The notes under the pieces: model-generated
Databases searched by the model: none
Told to the model about the DNA's origin: nothing
What the model saw: only the letters and a program-made list of their open reading frames with translations
DNA from: Gymnothorax reevesii
Taxonomy: Eukaryota > Chordata > Actinopteri > Anguilliformes > Muraenidae
DNA length: 64,000 nucleotides
Assembly: GCA_029721435.1 (NCBI GenBank)
Contig: CM056576.1
Location: 61,647,876-61,711,875, forward strand
Direction: 5' to 3'
Part shown: positions 32,170-42,516 of the stretch, one piece after another
Numbering within the stretch: position 1 is the first letter of the stretch
Layout: every line of letters begins with the position of its first letter
Program-made: the position numbers and the translations under genes

Positions 32170-32512
32170 CGCACATTTGTCAAAGTATTTTCTGTGTTTC
32201 GTGCTTTCTCCGTGTTTGGAAGGACGTTCACGTTTAAAGTGTTTGGACTCAGTTGATAACGCGCTGTTAACAGCCAGATTCGGGTCATTATCTTTACATT
32301 GAACACAGTGCACTTCACCTTCTTTTATAACCTCAGCCATTAAAAATTTTGATGCAACTCTTTGCGGAAATAATCAACTGATTTTGCTGCCGCTTCATCC
32401 GAATCACCGTCATGATTTTCAGTTTCAGTAACTTTTGATATCGACTCGACTTTTTTAACGTTAACGGTACCAAAAAAAACAAGAAGTCTTCCATCGCTCT
32501 TTGTTCCATTTT
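32170..32512 (-). pseudogene. possible hAT-B transposase N terminus (zinc-finger-like)
   Basis: After MEQRAMEDFLFFLVP the frame shifts, then reads ESISKVTETENHDGDSDEA, an in-frame stop, VHCVQCKDNDPNLAVNSAL and KHGESTKHRKYFDK. The Cys-x2-Cys and KHxxSxxH pattern resembles the N-terminal zinc finger of hAT transposases. No dimerisation or catalytic region follows. Weak evidence: several frame breaks and no family match that I can name. Confidence 0.3.
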
Positions 32513-33404
32513 CAGTCCAAATCTCAGTACAGAAGTTTACGACGTCAACCTCCCCTTTTATTGGTCAGAATGGTCCCTGTCAGCTCGAGGGAACACACTG
32601 GGTGCGCTCGGCTGCGTAAGTCTAGTAGATTGATGCGCTGCTCCACCAAGACATACGCTCATCTTTATTTAAACTGCAGCGGCGGCTGGCTTGCCTTCTG
32701 ACTACCAAAAGTATCTGAAAAGAGCCGATTAATTGGGGGGAAAAGCGGTCGCACAGGTGCAACTATTTTAATTCGAAGGTCGCACAGTCTTAATTTTGTT
32801 CGCAATTTCGGGCCCTCCACATACACACACGACACGAAACGCATTTAACCTCACCCCGGTGTTCGCTGAATTAAACTCCTACAAACACCATGACAACATT
32901 GACATTACATATTCCTTAAACCGGTGTTCGTTAAATCTGTACATATTAGCCCACAATTACGTCAACATCTCCCTAAATACAATGGTAAGCACTTTTAAAG
33001 ACGAAGCATTCAGCAGCATTCCCGTTTCACTGACCCACAAACTTAACTATGTTTGCAAGCACGTGTACTAATTGGAAATTACTTGCCATTCATGTTTCCC
33101 ATCTCAAAGTGGGTGGCAATATTTCAACTAAGTTTAACAGTGAGAGGCTATTAGAAATTTTAAAACACCTTGTTCTGAAGCAGCCACTGCGTTCACCACT
33201 CTTCCAGTAGGGGAGGAGTAATGCGTCTGCATGTGCTGCAGGGTCTTCCGGCAACACAGAGCTGCCCCTGAATGCCGGTCTGTAAATCATGCCACTGAAA
33301 TATAAATCGGCGAACCCACGCGCGAATCGGCCGATGCCGATTCTGGTAAAAAATGCAAATATCGGCCTAATATATTGGCCGGCGGATGTATCGGTCGATC
33401 CTTA

Positions 33405-35030
33405 GTCTCAACCATAGGAGCATCTGTAGTGACAGCTGCAACCCTAGCATTTCTGTCATGATAAGGTTTCATCGTGTTAATGTGACACAACTGTTTTGGT
33501 TTTCTCCTATCTGGAGTCTTCACAATGTAATTGAGATCATTAAGTTTTGTTAGAATTTCTTAAGGACCATGATATCTACCCTGCAATGGATTGGACTGCA
33601 AGGGAAACAACACAAGGACCTTGTCTCCTAGTTTAAACTCACGGCTTCTAGCCTTATGATCATACCAAGTTTTCGTTTTTCCCTGACTTGATTTCAAGTT
33701 CTCTTTGGCTAGGTCACATGCTGCACGCAATCTTTCCTTGAACTTGCTAGCATAGTCTAACAGACTGATATGCAGCTCTTTCTCTTGCTATTGTTCACTC
33801 AACAATAGCAAAGGTCCTCTCACTTCATGGCCAAACACTAGCTCAAACGGACTGAATCCAGTATACTCCTGCACTGCTTCTCTAGCTGCAAACAATAGCA
33901 AATGAACACCTTCATCCCGGTCTTTCTCATGATCATAACAATAAGTCCTCATCATTGTCTTGAGAGTGGAATGAAATCGCTCTAAGGCACCTTGACTCTC
34001 TGGATGATAGGCACTAGATAGAATCCGCTTCGCACCTAGTTCATACACTACCTGCTGAAACAATCCGGAAGTGAAATTGCTACCTTAGTCTGACTGAATT
34101 TCCCTGGGAAGGCCAAACAATGTGAAGAACTTTATCAAAGCCTTCAAGATGACAGCTGCCTTGATGTTGCGTTGAGGTATGGCTTCACGGAATCTGGAAG
34201 ATGCACACATGATTGTCAACAAGTATTGATTTCCGGATCTAGTCTTGGGTAATGGACTAACACAATCAACAATGACCTTAAAGAAGGGCTCCCCAAATGC
34301 TGGGATAGGCTGCAATGGAGCTACAGGTGGGTCTAACTGGTGTTCTCCAACTACCTGACACAAGTGACAGGTTTTGCAAAACTTGGAAACATCTTTCCAA
34401 AACCCAGGCCAAAAGAAGTGTTTCATGATCTTATCAACAGTCTTGTTAACACTAAGATGACCCCTAAAAGGTAAACTATGAGCCATTGTTAAGATCTCAT
34501 TCCTGTAGACCTTGGGAACAACGATTTGCCTAACCACTGCCCAATCTGCATTAGGAGGGCACCACTTGTGCATCAACACACCATCCTTGAGATTATACCC
34601 AACTGGAACTGCGTCTATTTCTTCATCAGGAAGGGTTCTCTTCTGTGGTACACAAATTTCAAGATTATTGGTTTGCTCCTGAATCAACCGCTTTCTGGAC
34701 AGAGACAAGTTTCCAGAAACATCAGAATCACCAAACCCATCTGGCCGGCTGAAGAGAGACCTGATAAAAGTATCTGATAAGTCCTCAAACGGAGAAACCA
34801 TAGTAGGCCGAACAGAGTCATGAGGCGAACCGCCTGAGTCATGACTATTCAATGTGCTGGACGGCACCACATCATCTTCTTCTTGAGCCTTCTTAGCCAT
34901 AGCACGGATCACTGCACAGGAAGGATACAGAGATGGGTCTTCATCGCCATCTTCAGTGCTCGGCTGTGAAGTAAGATGAACAGGGGGAACTACATTGCCC
35001 CCAGTCAAGTCATTGCCTAGCAACAAACAC
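33405..35030 (-). pseudogene. Gmr1-like copy 1: integrase (HHCC zinc domain, DDE core, GPY/F tail)
   Basis: Upstream of RT, as in copia-type elements. From 35026 leftwards: a Ser/acidic linker, then AHSLPFRGHLSVNKTVDKIM and FCKTCHLCQ (zinc-binding HHCC), the core with FFKVIVDCVSPLPKTRSG (first catalytic Asp), GLPREIQSD followed by a TAG (second Asp retained, next Gln lost), and in the next segment HPESQGALERFHSTLK (catalytic Glu). The tail decodes as EFKLGDKVLVLFPLQSNPL and YHGP-stop-EILTKLNDLN, a GPY/F module. Stops near 34085 and 33560 inactivate it. Confidence 0.9.
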
Positions 35031-35799
35031 CCTTGATAGGTAGACTTGACATAAGTCCCAGCTTTATCTGTCCTGTAACTAAATCTGAGTTCAAGAATAT
35101 AGAGCGCAGGGGTACAGATACAGTCCTCCCTTCAATACCCTGTACAAGTATGAAATCCCCTGAAGCGGTCTCATCACGTAACTCCAAGGACTCCATCAAC
35201 AAAAGTGACTGAGAAGCTCCGGTATCCCTTATGATATGTGTGGGGACAGGAGGAGAATGCTCATTCAGAGCCACAAATCCCTCTGACACAAATGGAAGAA
35301 ATTCCTCCCTCACAAAGTCAGTAGTATCAGGCTTTTTAGCCCCACAAGGAGCAGGCAATTTAGCAAATTGGTCATCTACTACAGGGGTTTCTAACCTAGT
35401 CTTCACAAAGGCATTTGGTTTGGTATCCTCTTCTTTTTCTTTCTTAGCTTTTAGCAACCAACAGTGAGTTGTAACATGACCAGATTTCTTGCAATAATTG
35501 CAAACTAGACCGCTTTTGTCACTGTCAGCTTTCACACTTTGATCAGACCTGTGACTGGATTTCTGAGCGCCATCACCAGATTTGTCTTTGTCTTTGGGTG
35601 AGGAATCTTGGGTATCACTATTACCTTTCTTCTGAAACTGGAACCATCTATTGTTACTGCTAGACTGAAATTTGGACTTATGTGTGAGAACATATTTGTC
35701 TGCAAACTTGACAGCTGATTGCAAATTCAGTGCGTGCTTCTCAATAAGATAGGTCTTAATATCATCCTTAACACAGTTCTTGAATTCTTTAACTAATAC
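35017..35799 (-). pseudogene. Gmr1-like copy 1: gag C-terminus, zinc knuckle and protease
   Basis: Continuous frame except for a shift near 35030. It holds EFKNCVKDDIKTYLIEKHAL (capsid C-terminal helices), a Ser/Lys/Asp-rich linker, the knuckle CNYCKKSGHVTTHC (CCHC) and the protease active site IIRDTGASQSLLL at about 35215-35235. The catalytic DTGA is intact here, unlike in copy 2. The right border at 35799 is the insertion point of copy 2; the N-terminal gag continues at 44474. Confidence 0.9.
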
Positions 35800-36302
35800 T
35801 GTAATGTGAATAGAGGCCACTAGATGGCAGTATTTACCTTTCTTTTATTAAGCTCAGACTGGAGCTAGGTTTAGACATGTCCTGGACATGTCTGGGGCAA
35901 GTCCCCGAAAATTAAAAAAAAGAGGTCTAAATGTGGGTGGGGTCTGCAAAAGAGTATATAAGGAAAAGAATTGAGACAGTAAAGGAGTAGGAGAAATTGC
36001 TTGAAGAAGGATACATGTGACCAGACCTGTCATTCTGTTCAAGACCTGAGAAGTTTCTTTTGTGGATTTTTGCCTGTGTTTGAGCATTTTCCTCACCCAG
36101 GACATCACCAAGCCACCCCACCAAAACAAGGGACTGTAAATATTTCTGTTTTGTTTGTATATATCTAATCTTGGTCAGTAGCATAGTTACTTGTTTAGTT
36201 GTCTTTGTTCATTAAATGTGTTTAAGTTTTTAAAACTGTGTCTGTCATCCCTTGCTGTTGCTGTTGTGTTGTAAATTGTAATAAGAAATTGGGGCCATAA
36301 CA
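35800..36302 (+). repeat. 5' LTR of Gmr1-like copy 2
   Basis: 503 bp, TGTAATGTGAATAGAGGCC … GGGGCCATAACA. A TATATAA box lies at 35955-35961. Compared by eye with the 3' LTR it shows roughly ten substitutions plus a rearranged T-rich stretch near 36145-36170. Confidence 0.92.
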
Positions 36303-36305
36303 AAT

Positions 36306-36324
36306 TGGGGGCTCAAGTCCGGGA
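36306..36324 (+). promoter_or_regulatory. primer-binding site of copy 2 (tRNA-Pro-like)
   Basis: TGGGGGCTCAAGTCCGGGA begins 3 nt after the LTR. Copy 1 has TGGGGGCTCGTCCGGGA at the same spacing, the form known for tRNA-Pro priming in gammaretroviruses; copy 2 has two extra A in the middle. Confidence 0.72.
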
Positions 36325-36424
36325 CAGACCATTGTGTGAGTCATTTATCAAAAATCTAACATTTCAAATTGTAAAATTGCTTTTTTGAATTTTCCCATAT
36401 AAATATATTGACAGATCAACAGCA

Positions 36425-37620
36425 ATGGATGATTTCTTGGCATCACCAACCCTTGAGGTTTTGAAGTCTTTTAAAAAGACAGGACTGCTAGAAATTTGCA
36501 GACAGTTAGAGCTGACAGAGGTAAAACCAGCCAAGCGAAAAGCAAGACTGGCTAGAGAGATAGTTGAATATTACATTGATGAAAATGTGTTTGCACCAGG
36601 AGATCTGGAACAGTTTCCAGTGGAAAATCCAAATATAGAGATGGAACTTAAATTTAAAATGCTAGAGATTGAAAGGGAGGAAAAAGAAAAACAAAGGCAG
36701 TTTGAGTTGGAAAAATTAGCAGAGAAGAGAAAAAAGAAAGGGAGGAAAAAGAAAAACGAAGAGAATTTGAGAGGAAAGAAAAAGAAAAACAAAGAGAATT
36801 TGAGAGAGAGAAAGAGGAAAGAGCAGAAAGAGAGAGACAGAGACAGAGAGATTTTGAATTAGAGAAATTCGATAGAGAAGAAAGACTCCAAATGGAGCAA
36901 CTAAAAATTAAAATTGAAACTAAAAATAAATTTTGTGCCAGTCAGGAGGTAAAACTGGTGCCTCCATTTTCGGAAAAGGACGTAGACAACTATTTCCAGT
37001 GTTTTGAAAAGGTAGCAAAGAGTTGCCAGTGGCCAAAGGAACACTGGCCTCTGATGTTGCAAACTTTCCTCAAGGGTAAAGCTCAACAAGCCTATTCGGC
37101 TTTGTCTGCAGATGATTCCTCTGATTATGAGGTTGTCAAAAAGGTTATTTTGAGAGCTTATGAGTTGGTTCCAGAGGCTTACCGACAGAAATTCAGAGGT
37201 CTGAAGAAATCTGAAAATCAGACTTATGAGGAATTTGCAAATGAGAAGAAGGTTTGCTTTGAGCGCTGGTGTGCTTCTATGGAGGTCAAGGATGATTTCA
37301 ACTCACTAAAAGAGATGGTGTTAGTTGAAGAATTCAAGAACTGTGTTAAAGATGATGTTAAGACCTACCTTAATGAGAAGCAAGCCCTGAACTTGCAATC
37401 AGCTGCCAAATTTGCAGATGAATATGTTCTCACACACAAGTCTAAATTTCAGTTTAGCAGTAACAATAGATGGTTACAATTTCAGAAAAAAGGGAACGGT
37501 GATACCCAAGATTCCTCACCCAAAGACAAAGACAAATCTGGTGATGGTGCTCAGAAATCCAGTAACAGGTCTGATCAAAGTGTGAAAGCTGACAGTGACA
37601 AAAGTAGTCTAGTTTGCAGT
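36425..37620 (+). pseudogene. Gmr1-like copy 2: Gag (SAP-like N terminus, coiled coil, capsid)
   Basis: Start at 36425 (MDDFLASPTLEVLKSF) is the first Met after the leader and is shared with copy 1 (47834). Residues ~8-45 resemble a SAP-like helix pair (LLEICRQLELTEVKPAKRKA). A highly charged Glu/Lys/Arg coiled coil follows, encoded by a purine-rich repeat (36720-36860) in which a single indel shifts the frame. The capsid part resumes from about 36892 in the new frame: FSEKDVDNYFQCFEKVAKSC, LKGKAQQAYSALSADDSSDY and RQKFRGLKKSENQTYEEFAN, similar to SCAN/gag-type folds. It runs without a stop into the zinc knuckle and protease, suggesting a single Gag-Pol frame. Confidence 0.88.
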
Positions 37621-38100
37621 TATTGCAAGAAACCTGGTCATGTTAAAACTAACTGTTGGTTCCTAAAAGCTAAGAAAGAAAAAGAAAAGGATACCAAATC
37701 AAATACCTTTGTGAAAACAAGGTTAGAAACCCCTGTAGTAGATAACCGATCTGCTAAATTACCTGCTTCTTGTGGGGCTAAAAAGCCTGATACTGCTGAC
37801 TTTGTGAGGGAGGAATTTCTTCCATTTGTGTCAGAGGGATTTGTGGCTCTGAATGAGCATACTACTCCTGTCCCCATATATATCCTAAGGGATACCGCAG
37901 CTTCTCAGTCACTTTTGTTGATGGACTCCTTGGAGTTACGTGATGAGACCGCTTCAGGGGATTTCATACTTGTACAAGGTATTGAAGGGAGGACTGTATC
38001 TGTACCCCTGCGCTCTATATTCTTGAAGTCAGATTTAGTTACAGGACAGGTAAAGGTGGGACTTATGTCAAGTCTACCTATAAAGGGTGTTTCTCTGTTG
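37611..38100 (+). pseudogene. Gmr1-like copy 2: zinc knuckle and protease
   Basis: CSYCKKPGHVKTNC (C-x2-C-x4-H-x4-C) lies at about 37617-37658. The protease active site decodes YILRDTAASQSLLLMDSL near 37880, with Ala in place of the Gly of DTG-A/S seen in copy 1. The change DTGA to DTAA would be expected to impair an aspartic protease. The flap-like and LLGNDLAGG loop (about 38095) follow. In frame with gag and with the integrase zinc domain. Confidence 0.85.
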
Positions 38101-39836
38101 CTAGGCAATGACCTGGCTGGGGGCAAAGTAGTTCCCCCAGTACATCTTACTTCACAGCCGAGCACTGAAGATGGGGATGAGGACCCATCTCTGTATCCTT
38201 CTTGCGCAGTGACTCGTGCTATGGCCAAGAAGGCTAAAGAAGAAGATGTTGTGGTGCCGTCCAGCACATTGAATAGTCAGGACTCAGGTGGTTCGCCTCA
38301 TGACTCTGATTGGCCTACTATGGTTTCTCCGTTTGAGGACTTATCAGATACTTTTATCAGTTCTCTATTCAGCCAGCCGGATGGGTCTGGTGATTCTGAT
38401 GTGTCTGGAGACTTGTCTCTGTCCACAAAGCGGTTGATTGAGGAGCAAACTAATGATCCTGAAATTTGTGCACTAAGGAGGAGAGCCCTTCCTGATAAAG
38501 AAATAGACGCAGTTCCAGTTGGGTATTATCTCAAGGATGGTGTGCTGATGCGGAAGTGGCGCCCTCCTGATATCCCTGCCAATGCAGATTGGGCAGTGGT
38601 CAGACAAATTGTTGTTCCGAAGGTCTACAGGAATGAGATCTTAACAATGGCTCATAGTTTACCTTTAGGAGGTCATCTTGGTGTTAACAAGACTGTTGAT
38701 AAGATCATGAAACACTTCTTTTGGCCTGGGCTTCGGAAAGACGTTTCCAACTTTTGCAAAACCTGTCACACTTGTCAAGTAGTTGAAAAAACACCAGTTA
38801 GACCCACCTGTAGTTCCATTGCAGCCTATCCCAGCATTTGGGGAGCCGTTCTCCAAGGTCATTGTTGATTGTGTTGGTCCATTACCCAAGACTAGATCTG
38901 GAAATCAGTACTTGTTGACAATCATGTGTGCATCTACCAGATTCCCTGAAGCCATACCTCTACGTAACATCAAGGTAACTGCAATATCAAAGGCTTTGAT
39001 AAAGTTCTTCACGTTGTATGGCCTTCCCAAGGAAATTCAGTCAGACCAAGGTAGCAATTTCACTTCTGATTTGTGTCAGCAGGTTGTGTATGAACTAGGT
39101 GCGAAGCAGATTCTTTCTAGTGCCTATCATCCAGAAAGTCAGGGCGCCTTAGAGCGGTGTCATTCCACTCTCAAGACAATGATGAGGACTTATTGTTATG
39201 ACCATGAGAAAGACTGGGATGATGGTGTTCATTTGCTGTTGTTTGCAGCTAGAGATGCAGTGCAGGAGTCTACTGGATTCAGTCCATTTGAGCAAGTGTT
39301 TGGTCATGAAGTGAGAGGACCTTTGCTATTATTGAGTGAACAATGGCAGGAGGAAGAGCCGCACATCAGTCTGTTAGACTATGTTAGCAAGTTCAAGGAA
39401 AGATTGCGTGCAGCTTGTGACCTAGCCAAAGAGAACTTGAAATCAAGTCAGGGAAAAATGAAAACTTGGTATGATCATAAGGCTAGAAGCCGTGAGTTTA
39501 AACCAGGAGACAAGGTCCTTGTGTTGTTTCCCTTGCAGTCCAATCCATTGCAGGCTAGATTTCACGGTCCTTATGAAATTCTGACAAAACTCAATGATCT
39601 CAATTACATTGTGAAGACTCCAGATAAGAGAAAACCAAAACAATTGTGTCACATTAACATGCTGAAGCCTTATCATGACAGAAATGCTAGGGTTGCAGCT
39701 GTCACTTCAGATTCTCCTATGGCTGAGATTTGTGAAGATGAGGGGGAGTTTCAAGATGATGAACCTAGAATTAAAGCTGAAGTTCTTTCATGTAAATTGT
39801 CAAATTCTGAAGTGTTGCAAAATCTTGATGTAAAAC
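38101..39836 (+). pseudogene. Gmr1-like copy 2: integrase with GPY/F module, located before RT
   Basis: A long acidic linker precedes the HHCC zinc domain (MAHSLPLGGHLGVNKTVDKI … FCKTCHTCQ, 38646-38780). A one-base change in an A-run near 38789 shifts the frame. The DDE core follows: FSKVIVDCVGPLPKTRSG (Asp), GLPKEIQSDQGSNF (Asp) and YHPESQGALERCHSTLK (Glu). The C-terminal GPY/F module reads FKPGDKVLVLFPLQSNPLQ and FHGPYEILTKLNDLNYIV, then ends HINMLKPYHDRNARVAA. The frame enters the hAT element at 39837 (after DVK) and resumes at 42517. Integrase lies upstream of RT, the reverse of standard Ty3/gypsy order. Confidence 0.92.
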
Positions 39837-42516
39837 CAGGGGCGGAGATCGGGTTTTTCCTCAGGGGGGGCGGGAGATGTTTGGGGGGCCCCCCTCACTG
39901 TTATCTTGCTAAACATACGCCACAATAGAAAAATAGTGGCAATATTCGCAACTTCTAAACTGAATATAGGCTAACACTAGCATAATCTTCAGCAACCTTT
40001 TCATTCATACATGTGACATGCAGTACAAAGATACCGGTTATATTTTATGATTGTTTATTTCAGAATAAAACATTGATTATCTAGTTGCCTATTCAGATCA
40101 ATCAAGTAAACAGCAACATGGCAAACTCATATTACATGTTATAGGGACAGCAATGCCATCATTAAAAAAAAAAAATAAAAAATGTCGGATAGCCTATCCC
40201 GCTATAGGCTTAAATAAATAAAAAAAACATTGATTAGCTGCCTATTCAGATCAAACAAGCAAACATAAGAATTTCAACAATAAAAAAAAAACATAAACGT
40301 AATAGGGCTATAAGGACATGTAGCCCACACCAACTCATTTATCCTGATCTATTTTAAGCTTCAGCATTCTTTCTTTCATGTTTGCAAATCTGTCGACTAC
40401 TTTATCCTTATCGACCTCAATGTCCCTCTCGATAGAGAGAAGCGCCAGGTCTGACAGCCGTGACTCACCCATGCTTGACCGCAAGAAACTCTTAATAAGT
40501 TTAAGTCGGCTGAAACTTCTCTCTGCCTTCGCACTGCTTATTGGAATCGTCAAATAAATGCGATAGAGAATGGCAAGGTTTGGAAAAGCCCGATCCATGT
40601 CATTGGCAAAGAGAAATGGGAGGATTCTGTCTGTATTCAACTGCACGTGCAGCTCACTGTACATTGCACAAAATGTAACAAATTCATTAACCAGTTCGTC
40701 AGCACTAGACAGATCCTGTGAATAAAACTCTGCAAGCGCCCTAACTTTTGCAGGCACATCGGGTAAAGTAAAATGTTTCGGGTTCAGTGCAGCAAATTTT
40801 CCAGCCATTCTCTTGAAATCGACAAATCGATGTTCAAATTGAGAGACAAAGACGTCAAGAATATAGTAAAACACGTTGACTCTGAATCCGTCCCTGACGT
40901 CTTCCAAAATCTCATCTGCGTGTTCACCTGGATACAAGCGCTTTTTCTTACAAACTCTTCCCCTGTCAAAATCAGTAGTTCCCTCACACAATATGGCCAG
41001 CTCTCTGGCGGCGTTCTCTATGGCAGCAAATGCCTCTTCTGAGCGCAACTGTCTGATCTGTTGCATACATGCGTCAATAAGTTAAACAGCTGTGTTAACA
41101 TCAATTGATTCCTGTTGAAGGTAATTCGATAGTATGAAAGTTTTACTCAGAACTGCATTCCAAAACACCAACAAGAATTTAAACTCGAAAGTGCTTAATT
41201 TTGTCAACAGGCCCTCTGCATCTGAGGCAGTTTTTGGACTGGTATTGGTGTGATCTTTGATTCTTTGCAAGGCCTCTAGAATTGCTGGCAAGCTTTGCAT
41301 AACTGCATCTGTCGCCTGCTTTCTAGAAGCCCATCGTGTGTCAGACAGCCTCTTTAATGTCAAAACGGCTCCGTCTAGTTTTTTTTTGCTGTTCATCCTG
41401 CAATATTTTATACCTGGGCAAACTAGAGGTCAAGAATGTATACAGCGTTTCAAGTGTTCCAAAAAAGAGTTTTGCCGTTGATAATGAACAGACAGCATCC
41501 ATAAGAATTAAATTCAAATTGTGTGCACAACAGTGTACATATATTGCTTTTTCAGAACAGTGCTCTTTAACCCTGGCCTGTAGTCCTGATAAGTGGCCCG
41601 ACATAGTCCGTGCACCATCATAAGCCTGTCCTCTCATTAATTTAACATCAAGTCCCAGTTCATTGCTGAGCATGTCTATAAGGATGTTGTAGAATGACTC
41701 TGCCGAACTGTCGGGAAGCTCTGCGAATTTAATGAATCGCTCAATCGGTTCACCGGCTTTAGTGACATGTCTGACAGAGAGCGACAACTGGTCAACCTTG
41801 GCGATATCAATGGTAGAATCGACAATTACAGAAAAATGTCCAGCAGTTTTAACATCGTTGATAATTGTAGACATCATTTCGCTTGCTATTGCCGATATAA
41901 GTTCATTTTGCGTCTGGTGGCTTAAATAGGATACGTGGCCTGCAGAGGTGTTCAAGTGCTGCTCAATAATGGCATCATAGTGCGCTAGAAATTTAAGCAG
42001 TTCCAAGAAATTTCCCTCATTAATATCAGGGGCACCAAGACCTGCGTACTCTCTGTGTCCACGGAATGGGAGTCCTTGTCTACCGAGAAAGAGAGTCGTG
42101 TCAATGAGTCTCAGCAGAATTTGACGGTTCCTCTCCACCTGCTGTCTCTCAGCTTTTAAAAGTTCTGCAATAACTGAACAATCTTGACTAATGCGAAATT
42201 TTGTCATTAGAAAGTCTTTCTCTGCCTCACGGTGCATTGCGCTTTTTTCATGCATTTCAATTTTTTCGACACCCTTCTTGAAATTTGTGAAACCACCGCA
42301 AGGGTCTGCCCACTTACCAGTCTTTTTTACGCCGACCTATTTAACATCACTTTTTGAACAATTGTGTGGTTAATAATTCCGTATGAACATTTGGTCAATG
42401 AACTTAAAAATAAATAAATAAATAAATAAATTGATTGATCGCTATCAGCGGGGCCCCCCTAGCGGCGGGGCCCGGGGGTTGCTCGCGCCGCAGCACCCCC
42501 CAAATCTCCGCTACTG
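39837..42516 (-). mobile_element. hAT transposon with near-complete transposase
   Basis: Perfect 8-bp duplication TGTAAAAC (39829-39836, 42517-42524) flanks termini CAGGGGCGGAGATCGGG and CCAAATCTCCGCTACTG. Subterminal GGGGGGCCCCCC-type tracts occur on both sides. Total 2680 bp with a single transposase gene on the minus strand. It is among the youngest insertions in the nest. Confidence 0.92.
40335..42255 (-). pseudogene. hAT transposase (DUF4371/ZMYM-like type), one frameshift and one stop
   Basis: A cut-and-paste transposase of about 640 residues. Upstream of the Met at 42255 the same frame extends to about 42336 and contains GGFTNFKKGVEKIEMHEKS, part of the N-terminal TTF-type zinc finger. 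The body has GLPFRGHREYAG, FSVIVDSTIDIAKVDQLSLS (first catalytic Asp), KLMRGQAYDGARTMSG (second Asp block) and YVHCCAHNLNLILMDA (CxxH block). A run of nine A near 41378-41387 shifts the frame, DTRWASRKQATDAV follows, and an in-frame TAA stands at 41082-41084. The C-terminal dimerisation domain is intact: LAILYRIYLTIPISSAKAER, SFSRLKLIKSFLRSSMGESR, LSDLALLSIERDI (catalytic Glu region upstream). Confidence 0.9.

Larger units (their letters stand above)
30617..32812. mobile_element. hAT-B: hAT-like element nested in hAT-A
   Basis: Left terminus CAGGGCTGAAATTAACTTTT and right terminus GTTCGCAATTTCGGGCCCT are inverted. Flanking 8-mers GCACACAG and CCACATAC are only 5/8 alike, so the duplication has decayed or the border is off by a few bases. 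It carries the start of a transposase-like frame on the minus strand (32170-32512) and hosts hAT-C. Confidence 0.62.
30139..33404. mobile_element. hAT-A: non-autonomous hAT in copy 1, outermost of a three-level nest
   Basis: Perfect 8-bp target duplication GTCTCAAC (30131-30138, 33405-33412) around inverted termini TAAGGATTGACCGATATGG and its complement-like GTATCGGTCGATCCTTA. Subterminal GGCCGAT repeats occur at both ends. Only about 1.07 kb belongs to this element; the rest is the nested pair below. No transposase of its own. Its insertion point separates the integrase and RT parts of copy 1. Confidence 0.85.

Noticed and set aside
36571..36792. Phe/Ser-rich minus-strand frame opposite the gag coiled coil
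   Set aside because: It is the complement of the purine-rich Glu/Lys/Arg repeat of gag; a shadow frame.
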